A DNA stretch of 64,000 nt from Rotaria macrura (taxonomy: Eukaryota > Rotifera > Eurotatoria > Philodinida > Philodinidae), in NCBI GenBank assembly GCA_900239685.1, contig OENT01000722.1, forward strand, positions 18,084 through 82,083, in the 5' to 3' direction. A program made the position numbers and the translations under genes. The notes below the pieces were generated by a model that ran no database searches, had not been told where the DNA came from, and saw only the letters and a program-made list of their open reading frames with translations. Of this stretch, positions 41,636 through 57,100 are shown piece by piece (position 1 is the stretch's first letter; every line of letters starts with the position of its first letter).

Positions 41636-42115
41636 TCATGAACAATGGTTTCTATATTCGACCTATAAAGAACGAAAGATCATAAGTGGACCAAGCTCCT
41701 GTTTTCACAGTAGAGATGCAAACATTCGCTTATTCAATATATTGTGTGCTCAATTTCTTTATGGAAACATTAAGTGATAAACCCTCTCCATGTTATTATT
41801 TTGTCGTCACGAAAACATTGTAATCAATTTGACTAGGTTCATGAGAAATATGATCGACGAGCACTATTTCTGAGATATATATGCTGTCGCTGTAATTGGC
41901 GGTGTCAAGAGAAGTAAAGCACAAGTTCACCCACACCCTTCGTCAACCCATTGTATTTTGTTGTAATACCGTCGAGGCTTTTTAAAAGAAGACACATACA
42001 GATCACTGCGTGGAGCACTTAATTGTAAAATGCAAATATTTCTTGATTAAAAGAGTTAATTTTTAGAATAGAAAACGAACGAAAAGAAATCTTTAGTTTG
42101 GTCAATCTTAAATGA
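41636..42115. other. Intergenic interval between convergent genes
   Basis: About 480 bases between the stop of the sulfotransferase (plus) and the stop of the RNF213-like gene (minus). It should hold both 3' UTRs and polyadenylation signals. Nothing else is visible. Confidence 0.5.
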
Positions 42116-45100
42116 TCAATCTACACGAAGTTGTTTCTTTTTAATAGGGTTTTTTGTTGACATTACTGTTGTTGACGATGTTGCTGTCGAAATTATTGTA
42201 GGAATCATGTCTTCACTTTTGTCTTGGCACCAGTCACGAACATATTTTGATTCATTTTGAGTTTTGTTATTAACATTCGAATTACTTTTAAGTGCTAGCT
42301 CTCTTTCAATTCCTTCTAATACAACATACGTATGTCGTACTAAAATATTATTAGCAATATTAATAAAATCTATATATTGTATTAAGTCTTCATTCCATAA
42401 ATCTGTTCTTTCTATATAAATTTGTAATGGAACATTCAAATCAATATTTCCTGTGATAACACGTATGATTAAGCGTTTTAATACTGACATCCATACTCGT
42501 GGATCTTTTAATTGCTGTGGAATATCATCTAATTTATATGTTGAAGCTATGAATTGTTGAATAATATTTATTTTTTCTTCTTCATTTTTGCATACATCTG
42601 TTGTTAATTCTTGTTTAACATAATTTTTCATTATTTCATCGAATACTAGTTCTTCAATGAGTTCGTATAAATGAATAACATATTTCAATTGAATATTAGC
42701 AAATGGTTGTTGTTCATTGAGAATGTATGAATTTAAATGGGAAGTATTCTGTATTAAGGCTTGAACAGATTGTTTTAGTGTTGCTGTTGGGAGATTACCA
42801 ATGGAATGTCGAAGATACGTAAATACATAGTCTAATGAACCCAAGAAAAGTCGTAAATCGTCCATTTTTGTATTTTTTAAAAATTGTTGAAGTTTTATTC
42901 TTTCATCGACTGGCATTGGCTCCTGTTTTATATTGCGTCGTATATCATTGAATAATGATACATCTTGATGGTATAATTCGAACTGATAATTAAAATAATT
43001 GAAATGTTCGATGTCAATCGGTCGTATGCGATCTATTCTGTTACATAATCTAGTTTCGATTTCATCATAATCAAAAATGACTTCTTTGGTTTTACCATAT
43101 TCATAGTTAATAATATAACCATTTTCTTCCCGCAATATCGTTTCGACTATATCAGGTGATATTACTAATAAATCTTCTTTGGTAATTTTTTGTATTTCGA
43201 TTGCTGGTTGTTTCCATTGCGTATCTTCATATGGTATTTGTGGATTATTCAACTGTTTATAGAAATTAATAATTTTATTTTGAAATTTAGCTAATGTATG
43301 CAAACAACCAAGTATTTCGAAACTACTATTATCTGTTGATCGATTCAATAAGAAAAATGCTAATTTTCTTGATTTCGAAAATTGTTCACTAGATTGCGTA
43401 CGGTCTATTCTAATATGAGCACAATCAAGTTGTACATCATCTAGTCTTAATTTGTACCATGCCTGAAGAAATTGCTGAAATAGTGAAAGAATTTTTTTAT
43501 CATTCATATCACTTTTGATGAAAAAATTTAATTCTTTTTCTGCAGCTTCAGTACGTGGTATTCGATGATTATATTTTTGCAATAAATGATTGGTAAAATT
43601 AATAATTGAATGCATGAATCCTATTTGCTCTAATTCTAATAAATTTTTTAAAACATAATCTGTGATCGGATATAATTTTTCAAGCTGTAATAAATAAAAT
43701 TTTGAACGAAATTCCTTCATAATATCGTTGTTACTTCTGGCTATAGTCAAAAAATTTAGTAACGGATACTCTTGTTCATTTTCAACTAGTTCATTTATAT
43801 AGTCGATTAATTGTGGTTGAGCATTATTTTCACGTATAAATTCACTGTAAGCTAAATTGTATTGTTTTATTTCATCAGATAACGATTGAATACGTGGTAA
43901 TACAGCATTGTCTTCAATATGTTTTTCAAACTCAGCAACTTTCTTATTAGTATTTAGTATACCTTCAATATGCACATTTGATAAATGATTTAAAACTTTA
44001 TACAACCATATGTGACATTCATTTTGTTGGCCAATTATAGTACTAATTAGTTCATAGTCTTTTTGATAATGTTTTCGAAAATAATTCACTTGTAGATTAG
44101 GTTGATCGCCTACTGGCAGTAAGTATTTCAAATCATACAACATCATTATTGATGCATGAGTAAACATATGCAATAATCGATAGGTTATCGGTTGCAAATG
44201 CTCATTGGTTTCATTGACAGTAGAATTCTCACACTGTGTCAGATTGATACAATAACCATATCGATTTGTTTCATTATAATGCTTCACATAAGCATCGATT
44301 AATTGAAATCCATCGGCAATAGATAATTGTATTTGTGGTGGATCTCGTACGAACAATTGAGTAGATCCACGTTTTATAGATCCAATGTCACTTTTACATA
44401 ATGGACACTTTGAACGATCATTTGGCCTTCCGCAATTTTCAAAATAATACATAAAATAACAAGTTTTTGAACATTGATATATGAATTTTCCATGTTCGCT
44501 TATTTCCCGGTTATTTAATCTTTTTTGTACTTCATTTCTAACACGTTGCATTTGTATCACAATATGATTATTATTTGGTTGTAAACCTACTAAACATATC
44601 GTCATTAAATGTTGTTGATAGTCTTTAGGCATTTTACGATTACCATCAAATAAAAGACTACTCATACATGTTGAATTTTTCGTACATTTCGAAGCTAATT
44701 GTAATGCAAATATATTTAATGCAACAAGACGAATATGTATGTCATTATCATTCATATCTGTCTTCAATTGAAAATAAGATTGATTATCAAAGTTTTTGCA
44801 TAGTTGCAGAATAAACTGATATCCAATTGATTCAAAAGTTGAAATTAATTGTTGTTGTAGTTGATTTTCAATCATTTGAACAAAACTTATATCCATCGAG
44901 ACATTTTTTATTCTATAAAATCGTGTATAATATCGTATGAACCATACATAGAAACTGTAAGCTAGATTTTTGTCTGTTTGACAGTTTTTAATTAAGTTTT
45001 CTAATTCATTGATTGCTTTGAATTGTTTAAATAGTTGATTAACGCGAATATATTCATTTTTACATACAAACAATGGTGTGGGCAATATGAAATTATTTTG

Positions 45101-48100
45101 TTCTTTTGCATGAATATCGGATTGTTGTAACAGTATAGGTTTAATCCAAGCAATATTTCGATTCGATAGTGTTTTTATTAGTTGTTCCATTGAAAGTTCA
45201 GCAAAATATGTCATCTGTTTAAGGATAAACATTTTCACTGATGAACATACTTTAGAATTATTATTCGATAATAAACGATCTATCTGTTGCATAATACCGA
45301 GTTGTGATTGAGAAATAATTAATGTAAAGGAATACATTTCGGCATAACATTTCAACCATGATATTAAACAAAGCATTTTTACACGAGATCGTTGTTGTTG
45401 ATTTATTTGAGATTGTAATAGTATCAGATTTTCTTCGAAATATGGGAAATCATTATTTAGTAAACTTTCAATATTTTCTTTTCGTATAGTTTGTTTCAAA
45501 AATGAATGTATTCGATTCGATAGAAGATGTTCAATTTTAGTTGCTCGTTCCGGGATGTTCGTTCGAGCTAAAGATTGTTCCAATTGTTCGTATGAACCAT
45601 CAACTTCAATTTGGCCATGATGTGTCCTGATCGTTTCAAATCCTAATATCTTTTCGAAGTATGCTATAATTTTAGCAGAGTATTTCCATAGGTCATTGTT
45701 TGAATTATTTAAAATGCTCAAAAGGTCAACATAATTATCATGATTATCGTATAGCCAATTTTTTAATAATTCAATTTCTAACTTTGATAATACTTTATTA
45801 ATCATATTTTTATCGAGACCACTTTTAAAATTCTTTAATGTTTTCAAATAGGCTATGCATGAATCAATCTTAACACATGTATTCAGACGGTTTGTTGCTA
45901 AATAATCTTTCATAATCATCTTGAAAACTTCGAATGGTTCAGTGTAAAGTGTCGAAACGGAAGTTAATAAATTTATTATTGGTTTTAATTTTTCTAAATT
46001 ATCGACCGTATACCGTTGAAGACTGGATATTTCAAGGCTCATTCGTCCGTAGATCATTAATATGCTTTGTATATTATTTATACTTTGAATATATTTAGGT
46101 TTGATCATTAATTCGATAAGATTCATGAGACAGTTCTCAATAAATGGTTCCCCATCGCATTCAAACACGAAGTTTTCTGATAAATCTACGGATCTCTCTT
46201 TTACTGTATTTGGTGGAATTTGATAAATTTCATTATTTGCTTGTATCAACGTATAATAATCATTTGTTTTAAAGGAAGAAACAGCAGGATCAACAACATG
46301 TTCTACATTGATTAAAATCTTTTTGATATCATCTTTTAATACTTCGAAACCATAATTAAATATTCTTAAGAGCTGCTTTAACTCCTTATTATAAGTTAAA
46401 TAATATTTAATGCATTCAGTCGACGTGCTCAAAGAACTTTTATTGTAGAATAATTTAAAGACAAATTCGATATCCAACGAAATTTTGCAGTCAGCTAAAA
46501 GTATTGTTAATTGGTCACGATAATATTGCTCAAATAAGTATTCATTACTGATGATTGATTGGTCAAAATAGATTTTATAAAAACTATTTTCTTTTAATAT
46601 TGCAAATGCTTGATCTTCAATTTTCATCTCAGTGTCATCGTAGGATAAATTATTATGTATAATATTCTGGATTATCTCAAACTCTTTAACTGAGCATGGA
46701 AATCGAAGATCAAATATATAAGGAATTTCTATATATTCATTGAGATTTAATCTATCTGTTTGTTTGGCGATATTTGACAGCATTGTATCCATAGAATATT
46801 GCCTGAAAGACATGAAAAAGTCCTTTCAAATATATCATCAAAGTTTGCATATAGCGGACCGTACGTCAGTACCATGTAAAGAATAACAGTGTGAGAACCA
46901 ATATACTGAGTTAATTAGCAGTCTTACACAAACTGTATGAATCACTTCTTTTAAAAGTATGTGGAAGATATGTTCCAACATTCATTTTATTGAAACGCAT
47001 CCTTATGATATGTTTCATTATGTCTTACGACTTTAAATATTCTATTCATTAATTATATCGATCACGAAAATATAAAAGTTTAGATATAACTTTTTCTATG
47101 AAAATTTTCTTTTCATTCAACGTAAACATTCGTTATTGAAAAACCCTTGATTTCTCTCGTTTGTGAAAATGTTTACTTAGGATTAGCTAACTTATAATTG
47201 TGAAGATATACTGGTTTTGTAATGACCTAAGCAATTTTCAAAACAGTTTTTTGTGCAGCAGCTTAGCTATATATGGGAGGTGTGATTCTGAAAAAACCAG
47301 TTCTTGAAATTTTTTATTATTAGTAAGATCGAATAAAAAACTGCCGTTTTCTTTTGAAATAAAGTGAAACATGTGAATCTGAAATACTATCTGTATCCTT
47401 ACATATATATGCACATTCGCTGGGTTCACGAATTCTAGACCGGGAGCCGGTCTATCAAAAATTAAATATGAATCCCAACAACAAATTTTTTTATTAGTGT
47501 TTTATAAGGGTAAATAAAATGTGCATATTAAAGGACATGAGACACCGACTGATTGCTAGTAAAGTAGTATTCATATGGGATACGATGCAAGATATAGATT
47601 TAACGAGTATTGGTCACTACAAAGTTGATCTTTATGTAACCGAGATTCTTGAATCCTTCGATACTCTGAAAGAAGGGATCACAATATAATTTACAATACA
47701 CATGTTGTTCCATAAATATCCATCCAGAACCTCTCTTATTCCAGCTGATAATATTGACCCCTCATTAAATCTAAATTCGTTTAAGGAAAAGCGAAAAGGA
47801 AAAAAGTCGTAGAATTATCAGAAATGAAAATTACCCAGTGAAACGTTTTCGCTGATTTTAATCGAATTATTCTGCAACAAAGTCAAAATTGAAATCGATT
47901 GATAATTTTGATTATCGTAGATCACGACTTAACCATCACTTCATATTGCTACTTAGCCAGAGTTAAATTTTTAGATTAAAATTGATTATTCTGTAACAAA
48001 ATCGAAATTATCAATCGATTTTAAATCTTGATTTTCCTGCATAATAATCAATTTTAATCCAAAAATTTAACTCTGGCTAAGTAGCAATATGAAGTGATGG

Positions 48101-51100
48101 TTAAGTCGTGATCTACGATAATCAAAATTATCAATCGATTTCAATTTTGATTTTGTTGCAGAATAATTCGATTAAAATCAGCAAAAATTTTTCACTGGGT
48201 AGAGCCGTCCAAAACTATTAACGCTAAAAACAATTACTTCAATAACTCCAATTAATATAGACTCAACAATTTTTCCTTAGATTCCGATTGTATGAATTAA
48301 ACAATCGATTCGAATCTGAGTAGCATTAAAATCATTAAGAAAACATCTGTTAGTCACCGTTAAACTCGACATATATCAACTACTCAGGAAAAGATAATTG
48401 TATAATTTAGAGCTGTCCACAAGTAATCGATTATGATTTCAGATTCTTTTAAACGAACATATTTGAGCTAGACTAATGATGAAACGATTCTGGAAAACTT
48501 TCAGATTGATTTATTGAGCTCGGTTTCTGTTTCAATATCAATTATGAGTAAATGTTCAACAGTATATAAGAATCTCCGATAACAAATAATATAATAGTTT
48601 ATGGATCAGAGAACGGCGCTCAACAAAGATACAGTAAAGTGACAGTAGTAGAATACTCTAGAATGTAATGAAAAGTTATTATCGTTTCATGAAAAAGTCA
48701 AGTGCGTAGTTATAAACATCACTTTGGTACCAAAAGAGCAACGGCTTAAGACTTTGGAATAAAATCTTCAGATCTTAATCTTCAGAATCGAAAATCTACA
48801 CCAGATAGTTTTACTATAATTGCAGTCATTAGAATATGCTTAGCCAACTAAATGAGCGAAATGCTGTCGATCACACTATTAACAATTTAGGATTCTTGTA
48901 CTCATTTTTCAAGTCTTCTAGTCGTCAGTGATTAATTTAAACACCTCAAGAACTATACGAATAAATACAAGATAAAGCCAGCTGTATATGACGTCTCTTA
49001 TCATTTTTTAAACTTATTTTTGTTTGTATTTTAAATTCAATTGTAATGCATTATCGGATCGTATTTATTCATGGTACAAACACTAAAGGTGTAAAAGACT
49101 TGTAGGTGAACAAGAGCCATACAGTTGTAGGTAAGTCATGGTTATCTACACTATCTATGTTTGTTTGCTTATGCAGCATCCAAATTTTTCAACTCATTCA
49201 AATATGTTTCATCTGTTGAGAATTTATTAATTACTTCTAGCTAACCCAGGTGAATGAATCCTATACCGAATCCGATCGGATCCTACGATCCGATGAAATC
49301 TTATGGGAATCTGGGTTGTGGAAACAGTAACGGATCCGACGGAAGAAACCTATTTTCTTATTTGAGTACGAATTAGCATTTAAACCCAACAGTAGAGGGC
49401 TGTCTGATCACACGATGAAATCCAATCGGATTCCGATAGCAGGATTCGATAAAATCCAACACTAGGGATCCGAATCAGGAATCGCAACCAGGAATCCGAT
49501 AGGATTTCGTCGGATAAGAGAAACTCTGATAGAAACATGATCGGATCCAATGGTCGGAATGATTCTCCTGGGAACATACGTTCACCACTGAGAATATTCA
49601 GAAAACATTGTTTATCAATTACTTAACGGTGGTCTAGGTAAAAGGTGGGTTGTACATATGGTAAAGAACCTAGTAAGCATTTTCCACAATAAGCGAATGA
49701 TGAATAGACAGGCCGAGAGACAGAAATCTCTGCTATTTCTGTCTCGCAGTAAACAAAGTTTTCCTGGATACTAAAATAAAAATTTGAAGGGTAAATTTAC
49801 CATATATTCATGTACAGCTCTTTTGTTTTACTTTCTTCGACTATAATTTTTGTTTCAATAAACAGATAACTATCGATAAGCGCTTGTTTTTCGCAGTTTG
49901 AAAACAATAAAAGAAAATACATTTCGTAAAAGTTAGCTATGGTCATTTGAAATGCATCGTAAAATGAGCGTGCAGCAGCTGCTATTGTATTATTTGTAAT
50001 TAAATCAAGTCTCCAATCAACAAAAGTACTTTTGTCGGCAACATTTTCAATGAGATAATTTATCTTCTTTATCATCATATCATTTAAACCATTGTGCTGA
50101 TTCTGATTGAAATAAGACAATAATTTATTACGTCTTTGATTAATATCATTGTTTTTCGTAGTATTTGTGATATTATAACGAAATTGAGATAGACATTTGT
50201 CAAATAGATCATAAAATTGTAAAGAAAATAATCTTTTGCTGATAACAAATTCATACGAGGGTTCTTGGAATATATCATCTAGTAATATTTGTTTGTGCTC
50301 ACTATCATTGAGATTTTCAATCATAACATTCGACCATCCATTGAATAAAACATCATTCACCATACGATTGAGAACATTTCGTTGCAAATGAAATACAATC
50401 CATATGTATTTAGATTGATTAGCTTTAAATTCCTTGTAAAGATTATCAATATTATGCTTTAATGATAAAATATGATCATGATCATTGTAATAATCGACAC
50501 GAATTAATAACAAATGTATACATGTTGCTGTGATCGATTGAAAATGTACTTTCATTTTATTAATTAGCTCTAATTCTGTTTTGAAATTAGCAAGTTTAAC
50601 TTCATCAATAATTATGTTCACATTTTTTGGATAATTAATATTATCATAAATCTGTGTGTAAGTATAAATAATTTGTCGATTTATCTTCGATGATATATTT
50701 TTGAATAGGTTTTCAAGAGTTGAATTCTTTTTCGACCGATAATATTGTTCAAGCAAATCTGCATATTCTTTAATATCATTTTCATTTTTTAATGCTAATA
50801 ATAATGGTAGATCAGAAGAAGCTGTGTTAATTAAGGCTCTTTTACAATGATCGATAACCGTATCTTGATCTTTTTGATCTGATTCAAATGCGTCTATGAC
50901 TAGATTGCACACGTAATCACAATTGAAATTAACGAATATATGTTGCAGTTGTATAAAATGTTTCGTGCTTTTTTTAATAGTTAATAATCCTTCTAACCAT
51001 AATAATAAGTTTTGTGTTATTGTTAAATGTAATGGTTCAATTAAATCTTTGAATTGAACTGTATGTTTCTCAAAACGATTGAGAAACGGTGGATCAGAAT

Positions 51101-54100
51101 TTTCAACATCTTTAGCATTAACCAACACAATACAATAAAATTTGTCATTAACTAAGCATTTTGGATGGTATGTTGATCCTAAAGCAATGCGACAATATTT
51201 TTTTTCTCCTGATATTGAAAAACTTTGATTGTATAAATCATATAATGATGAATAGCATTTATCCATTTTCCGCATTATTAATGTTATCGGTTTTTCAGCG
51301 TATAAGATAACATCCATTAATACACGATAGTCGTATGTTTCACTAGTGACATCGTCCTTTATTTGACTTCCAATTAATGTTCGAGTACTATTCGTGATTT
51401 TATTCAGATATCTTTCAATATAATCAATAAGACTGTTAGAATCTGATATCAACATCAGATAACGACCACCACGATCATTCAAGCAATTATCCAATATTTC
51501 TTTGAAATTCGGTGGCTTGTATTGATTAATTAAATCTTCATGTTTTGTATAATAACAAAAACGCTTCCACATAAATTCAGAACCATCAACAATGCCATCG
51601 AAATTAATTGTTATTTGTTTACGAATGATACCAAACAGTGTTTTGTTATCAATGTTTTGTTTCAGTTCTTTTTCTGTTCTGTCAAATTCTTTTATAATAC
51701 CTTTAATTAATGAATAAAAATCACGAAGACCAAAATAGTTTTCATGATTTGGATTTTCCTTCAATTTGTAACATAATTCAAGATAGGAGTGTGCTAAACC
51801 ATTCATGATATCATCACTTAATTGTATATATTGATTTGCATTTATACTTTTATGTATTGTCGTTGCAGTCAACTGAAGATCTTCAATTGTTGGATCTGGG
51901 CATGCTAGATACAACGCACGATTCATTTTTGATGCATCTAATCTCCAATTCGATATAGCAACGAAGCCATATTTACAATTCTCAATTTCTAATTCCTTAT
52001 GTAGTACTTTAAGCGGATTATATGGTGATAATTCAGCTAAACCAATTTCATCGAATACTATAACTGGCAATAACTCTGTTTGTGTTTTAGCGTCACTATA
52101 TTTTTTAGCGCGTTCAAATACCATTTGAATACTTTCCGATTTACATGATTTTGTACCTTGATAAGATACTGCGATTAATTCAGGTAACTGTTCGAAATAA
52201 GGATCATTCGATTTTTTTCCTTTTAAATTACTTATTATTATGTGAATAGCTAATGTTTTGCTACAACCTGGTTTACCACATAAAATAACAGGAATGCGAT
52301 TTAATATACAAACAAATATAACAAATAAATTGTCCCGCAAAGCACGATTAATTGCTGTGCCAGCTGGCTTTTCTTTCATACGATTTATTAATTCATCTTG
52401 TTCATGTTGTAGTATTTGCTCACAAAATTTTTCATTTGTTCGATCAAATGGTATTGTTTTTTTAAGCATATTCATGTAGTTAGTTTTTTCTACAGATGAA
52501 TTTAAACGAAAGTAATAACATAACATTAATGATAAAATAGCTGACTTGAATATTTTGTCTCTTAGGGATGAGCCAGTTCTACGTTTATCGAATGTCTCAT
52601 AATACCAATTATATATTAAACGATAACGTGCCACATCTCTTAGACTGACACTAGAAACATCTTCGATATTTCTTAAGTGAATTTGGGATTGACAAACACT
52701 TTTGACGATTATAACGAATAATTTTTGATCTTTCACTAAATCCTTACATGTTCGAAGAATCGACTCAATATATTTTTGTTCTGTAACACTATCAAGATGA
52801 CCATAATCATATATGTACTCGATCATTGTTTCTGGTATCGGTACTACAGTATATAATAAATGTTCTCCCAACGTACATTTTTGTCTTTCATAATTCTCTC
52901 TTCGTATACCAATATTATCATTAGAACGATCTTTTTTCGATTTGAGTCGACGTGGATTACATGCAGCCAAAAAAACCATATTACTTGGCAATTTTTTGCC
53001 TATTAATGTTCGTTCACACATTATTTCTTTAAATAATCCAACATTTTTTGTAGTATTAAATTCATCAAAAAATATCCATAAACGTTTTTTACTGTTAGAT
53101 AGCTGATTAGCTCTATCAGCCTGATTTCCTACTGTATCAGTAATATCTCTATAGGTGATTCCAGCATGAATATGAAAAACAAACAATTCATCATCCAAAA
53201 TTTTGTGACATAAAAAGTTAATAAGTGCTGTTTTACCACACCCTGAAAATACATCGTTGCTAAAATATGCATCAATAGATGAAGAGATAAAGTCATATAA
53301 AGCGAGCACTATTCAATAGTTAGTAGGCCATTATAAATGTTATTTTTAACTGAACTATACTACAGATAATGCTATTCATTTATTTTTGTGTTCTCTTCGT
53401 AATTACTCGCGGAAAATGCTTCATAAATATTTCAAATTTTTTTGCTTTGTATATCTACAAATATAGCATGGATGTTGTAAAAAAATAGTCCGATCGGCTC
53501 TTTACGTATGACCATAGCTCGATCACCACCAGTATTGCTAGTATCTACATAAAAGCACAGAAATGAACATCCGTTTGATCATGCTCGAGTGATTTATCGC
53601 ACTTATGCTTGTCGTCAGCGTTACGTCCCATTTAAGCAAAATATATGGGTAACTAAATTTAATTTGATTTTAGAAACTGGAAAAAATTAAGTGAATCATC
53701 AATAGTTTCATTCATTTTCACTTGTGTGTGATTCTAAATGATGTCTTCTTTTGTTGCTATTTGTGGAGGAAACCAAAGAGTATACGTTTCTATTTTAAGT
53801 AAAAGTTGGAAAGCTGTACTATGAACGTGAATGTATCTGTCAAATGTCGATTTACTCGAGGTCCGGATCTGAATGGAAAAAATCGTACTCCTAGAGGGCA
53901 TTAAACTCAACATCCTTAGAAATATCGACGTAAAAATATGTTAATAATATTCATTTGAAACCTACCTGTTTCACCCATAATAATAACAGGCACGTCACTA
54001 CTAATTCTCAGCCATACCAATAGCATTTTGATATAGTTATCCGGAGTTATTATATATTCTCTTTCGAGTGTCATTGCGATTTCTCTTTGAAATTCTTGTA

Positions 54101-57100
54101 TGTGATTGGTATCAGTTGACTTTGGTTTCTCTAATGAAATTTTACATTCTGTGCATGTAATGTCTTCGTATGGATATTGTTTAAAACATTGTTTACATAT
54201 TGCTTTATTCAAATATTTGTTCGATAATGAAACTAACTTTAGGAAAAAATCTGAATGGTTCAATTGATTATAGTCGGTAAATATATCATTTGTTCCTTTT
54301 GCTATCCATCGATTACTTTTTCTTGACAGAACATTGAAATATGATTGTAATGACTTTGGAACGTTAATGGGTGTTTTATATACAAATAATGGATCATTTG
54401 TATGCGTAAATACAACAGTGAATGGTTGTGTTTGATCCCATCTTATAATCGAGTTACTTAAAAGATTGTCGATCTCATCCCTTTTCTCTAATTTCTTTTG
54501 ATTTTCACGTACAGATTTCACTGATATTGATGTAAATTGATTTGAGGAATTAAGAAATGCTTGTATAATATCCATTCGTAATTGTGGTTCCTGTAATACA
54601 TCAACAAGAAAGTATCCACATTTTGAAAATCCATTAAATAAATGATAAAATACATTAATAAATATTTTCAATTGTGTCCATGATAAATATTCCTTGTCTT
54701 TATTTTGAATAAAATATTTATTCACTAAGTCAACGCAAATACGTTGAGTTATTGATTGTTCACGAACAACATCTATTTCTTTATCTTTAATTATTTTCTT
54801 GTCAATGGCATATAGATAACGTGAAACATAAAGTAAGCGTTCTTCTCTATATAGAACATTATTCAAATCAAAGTCATCGATTACTGTTGGTTCTAAATAA
54901 CGAAATATGAATATATCTTGATTTAGCTTGAAAAATGATGAAGATTCTAATTCAAAGTAAAATATCGTACTCATTGGTAAATAGACAACTGTTTGTGAAA
55001 AACAATAACTACGGAATAAACATAAACAAAAGAGAATCGAACTGAATAAATTGATATTTTCCATCGAACCAATATCAAAATGAATTGCATTTGACATACT
55101 AGTCAATAATAATCGTGCACCAATTTGATCAAAACTAGAATCACCCATTATAGGGAATTTAACCAAGTTAAGGTTCGCCTTTTTAGCATGGTTTTGGATG
55201 AATGCCGTTTTACCTAAACCGGCTATTTTTGATGACACAAGATAACAATTTTTCACTAAGTTTTTTACATATTTGTTTAGTTCGTCTTCAATTAATAATT
55301 CCCTATCGCGTACAACTTTCGCTATATCCATACGTAATATTCCATTAATTAGATGAGTTTGAATATCAGTGGTTACGATACTTAATTTAAATTCATTTGA
55401 CGGATCACGTTCAACTAATTTAACAATCAACTGACAACATTTATCTTGTATGTTAAATTCCAATTGTTCAGGTTCAATGACTTGATGTAATTTAGATGAT
55501 GAATAAAAACAACGATAAACAAAAGCTTGAACATCTAGCCAGTTTGTTTCTGTTGTACAGAATAGTATTTGATTTACTGTAGGATAGCTATTATCATAAT
55601 GACAAGAGGATAAAATCGCTCGATATCTACCTTCAATTGATGTCTCAGTTATGGAAATTTTCCCTTTTTGACTGGATGTAGAAATTGATATGTCAGATGT
55701 TGAGGACGATACTCTTACACGTCTACATTGTTCATTTAAGATTTTTCCAAGATTTTCTAATCGTTCTTCTGGTTTTAAATTTTCATTTATAGTAAACTTC
55801 GTCGAAAGTAAGTTTTCAATTCCAAGGTATTTTAATAAATGGTAACCTTGATCTTGTGATGTCAATTCTTTATAGTTTTGTAAGGCTTTTTCAACAGTCC
55901 AAAACTGCTTTCCTGATAGATAAGTTAATTCAGGATAGACTTTGTATAGGTCAATTAATTTTTCTTGCCACTGTTCAACTATGTTTTTCAATGATAAATT
56001 CAGCTCGGTTAATTCAGAAAAATCGCATTGAACACATTTATATTCATTTTCTGAGTATTTTTCAATTGTCGGATAACCCATTGCCATCAAATGATTCAAA
56101 TTGTCCAACATATATTCAATAACATCAACCAATGACACGAAACATCTTAGGAACTGCTTTTCTTTCTCTTTTGTATAGTTTTTATGCACATGTTTTTCAT
56201 TACCAGAAAACTCTATTAATCGTGCTCTATCCCTTAATTCATGTAAATTATAATAATTGAATTGTCCACCTTTGTCTGATTTTACAGAAACATCGTATTT
56301 CTGTGAGCTATCCTGTTGAGAACTTTGCTGATATGCTTCAGTAATTTTCACCGACGAGTTATTAATAATACGAAATATTTTTGTACGCTTCGATTCTTCT
56401 TTATCATTTAATTCTAAATATAACCGTTGAATGCCAGGCAATGCAGATAAACATGTGTGAAAATAACTGATTATATCTGCATATTCTTTTTGTTTTAATA
56501 ATTTGTCGATGTATAATAAAATATCATTTAAAGTTTTTGATGATTGCGTGTTCATGCTACTGTAATTATTAATACTAGAAAGAAAGCGTCCTAACTGAAC
56601 AAAATCAATAATCGTTTGTGTTGTTATGAATGATTCATCCCAATCATTAACAGCTTCTAATAAATTGTCCATATCCGTTTGGTTTAATTTTATAACGAAG
56701 TCAACAAGTGTTTTTGAATGTTTATAATGTGAACAGACATTTAATACTTCTTTAGAGTACTTTTTACAAATGCCTTCGTTAAATGGTTCGTAATTAGTAT
56801 AGCACATATCTCCATTAGTGGTTTCAGTTGTTGCATCTAATAATGATAAAAATCTATGATCCCCTGATAAATTATACAAGTGCACTAAATAATTGATTCC
56901 TTTGCACCATTTATGAATATCGTCTTTTTTACTCCAATAATCAAGAATGGAAGTTAAATGTGGAACTGAAACTGGTTCTAGAAAACTATTCAACAGTTGC
57001 ATTTCATTTTCAATCAAATCAATATCTTTGAAAGTCATGACTATTGTATGAATTGGAATAGTTTTCCACTGTTTTGAAATTGATTGTAGGTGTTGCGTAA

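Larger units (their letters stand above)
46803..49800 (-). other. 3.0 kb intron of the RNF213-like gene, carrying two inverted-repeat elements
   Basis: The donor is ATATG|GTAAAT and the acceptor TGTCTTTCAG|GC, restoring a Trp codon across the joint. The intron contains the foldback element at 47832-48201 and a CCCAGG-type MITE at 49245-49572. No extra coding exon (in particular no RING-type cysteine pattern) is visible in it. The other introns of the gene are 246, 428 and 723 bases. Confidence 0.85.

Noticed and set aside
49380..49577. Frame with counterpart at 62819-63067, looking like a conserved protein pair
   Set aside because: The similarity is that of the two MITE copies; the frames end at arbitrary points and are a by-product of repeat DNA.
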